Assembly (NCBI RefSeq): GCF_001426925.1
Contig: NZ_LMFR01000001.1
Location: forward strand, 318,576-382,575
From: Microbacterium sp. Root53
GTDB taxonomy: Bacteria > Actinomycetota > Actinomycetes > Actinomycetales > Microbacteriaceae
Direction of reading: 5' to 3'
Length of the DNA stretch: 64,000 nt
Part shown: in pieces, positions 63,586-64,000 of the stretch
Numbering within the stretch: position 1 is the stretch's first letter
How the letters are laid out: the number at the start of each line of letters is the position of its first letter
Program-made: the position numbers and the translations under genes
The notes under the pieces: generated by a model
The model's database searches: none
What the model saw: only the letters and a program-made list of their open reading frames with translations
Told to the model about the DNA's origin: nothing

Positions 63586-63862
63586 TGAGGACGTGGTTCG
63601 CGTTGCTCGTGGTCGGGATGCCGGGGTGCCGTTGCGGAAGATCGCGGCGGACTTCGGGATCAGCGAGACCTGCCTGCAGAACTGGATGCGCCAAGACGAC
63701 GTCGAAGCCGGGGTCAAGCCCGGCGTGACGAAGTCGGAGGCCGATGAGCTCCGTGAGCTGCGCAAGCGGAACCGGTTGCTCGAGCAGGAGAACGAGGTGC
63801 TGCGGAAGGCCGCGGCGTATCTGTCGCAGGCGAACCTCAAGCTCGGTGGTTCCCCAAAATGA
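63557..63862 (+). CDS. IS3-family transposase OrfA
   Basis: 101 residues with an N-terminal helix-turn-helix (YPREFREDVVRVARGRDAGVPLRKIAADFGISETCLQNWMRQ) that binds the element ends, and a C-terminal leucine-zipper coiled coil (ELRELRKRNRLLEQENEVLRKAAAYL). GGGAGG precedes the ATG. Its end overlaps orfB. Confidence 0.93.
   Translation: MPKPYPREFREDVVRVARGRDAGVPLRKIAADFGISETCLQNWMRQDDVEAGVKPGVTKSEADELRELRKRNRLLEQENEVLRKAAAYLSQANLKLGGSPK
63853..63859 (+). promoter_or_regulatory. Programmed -1 frameshift heptamer
   Basis: C CCA AAA immediately before the orfA stop TGA fits the X-XXY-YYZ slippery form. A -1 slip moves ribosomes into the orfB frame to make OrfAB transposase. The orfB ATG overlaps the orfA stop (ATGA), an alternative route by reinitiation. 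Confidence 0.7.
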
Positions 63863-64000
63863 TGTACCCGCTCGTCCGCGAGCTGGCCGCGAAGGACGCC
63901 CCGATGCGGGTGCCGGTCGCGGTGACGTGCCGGGTGCTGAAGATCGCCCGCCAGCCGTACTACCGGTGGCTGGCTGAGCCCGTGACCGACCGTGACTGGG
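63859..64000 (+). CDS. IS3-family transposase OrfB, N-terminal fragment
   Basis: The first 47 codons (MMYPLVRELAAKDAPMRVPVAVTCRVLKIARQPYYRWL…) match the start of IS3 OrfB, ahead of the HTH_21 and DDE integrase domains, which are outside the window. It is open to the last base. Confidence 0.88.
   Translation, partial: MMYPLVRELAAKDAPMRVPVAVTCRVLKIARQPYYRWLAEPVTDRDW

Larger units (their letters stand above)
63392..64000 (+). mobile_element. IS3-family insertion sequence, left part
   Basis: Contains the orfA transposase gene and the start of orfB and runs off the right edge. The left ~97 bp is present twice in tandem. The exact terminal inverted repeat and target duplication cannot be fixed without the right end. 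Confidence 0.85.

Overview
The window is about 70% G+C with short intergenic gaps and many GTG starts. It carries typical actinobacterial families: DUF3073, mycoredoxin-like glutaredoxin, an Rv2578c-type radical SAM protein, TipA-type MerR and a PknB-like kinase operon. This points to a Micrococcales actinobacterium, most likely Microbacteriaceae (Microbacterium-like). The genus is an inference from gene content, not a search result.

Layout. 1-9.6 kb is housekeeping: the end of a LuxR-type response regulator, a membrane protein, purD, a small lipoprotein with a CDF transporter, a sterol-carrier-like protein, purM-purF, DUF3073 and a UspA protein. 9.6-18.2 kb holds regulators and transport: PadR with DUF4097 behind twin palindromic operators, an N-terminally short MerR gene, a DUF559 nuclease bracketed by three hairpin repeats, a heterodimeric fluoride channel pair (crcB), an RND pump with a palindromic operator, and a GT2 glycosyltransferase. 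18.2-24.1 kb: a DEAD-box helicase with a repetitive RD-rich tail, a lower-GC repeat protein with C-terminal Ltp-like modules lying between two ~70 bp direct repeats, a CYP152-like P450 and an aldose epimerase. 24.1-37.1 kb: a polysaccharide-lyase-like gene broken by four +1 shifts, a VanY-type peptidase, a radical SAM gene carrying a full LAGLIDADG intein, a frameshifted lipoprotein, pirin with GNAT, recQ, and an acyl-CoA oxidase.

37.2-53.3 kb is the most striking block: eight tightly packed genes encoding a 2051-residue Ig/cadherin-FnIII surface protein, a MoxR ATPase, DUF58, a transglutaminase-like membrane protein whose catalytic Cys is Asp, an RDD+FHA protein, a PP2C phosphatase, a second FHA protein and a transmembrane Ser/Thr kinase. 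The logic reads as kinase/phosphatase/FHA signalling plus MoxR-DUF58 chaperoning devoted to one giant exported protein. I know of no named function for this assembly.

53.3-64 kb: a degenerate serine-recombinase-like protein, a YpfJ metallopeptidase, a mycoredoxin, a DPM1/GtrA glycosyltransferase, and an amine-utilisation block (IclR, APC permease, copper amine oxidase, ammonium transporter). The right edge is an IS3-family element with a tandemly duplicated left end, which interrupts a reverse-strand gene.

A recurring signal is a -10-like hexamer (TAGGCT or variant) ending 6-7 nt before the start codon. It indicates leaderless transcription for about 16 genes. No tRNA, rRNA or CRISPR array was seen.
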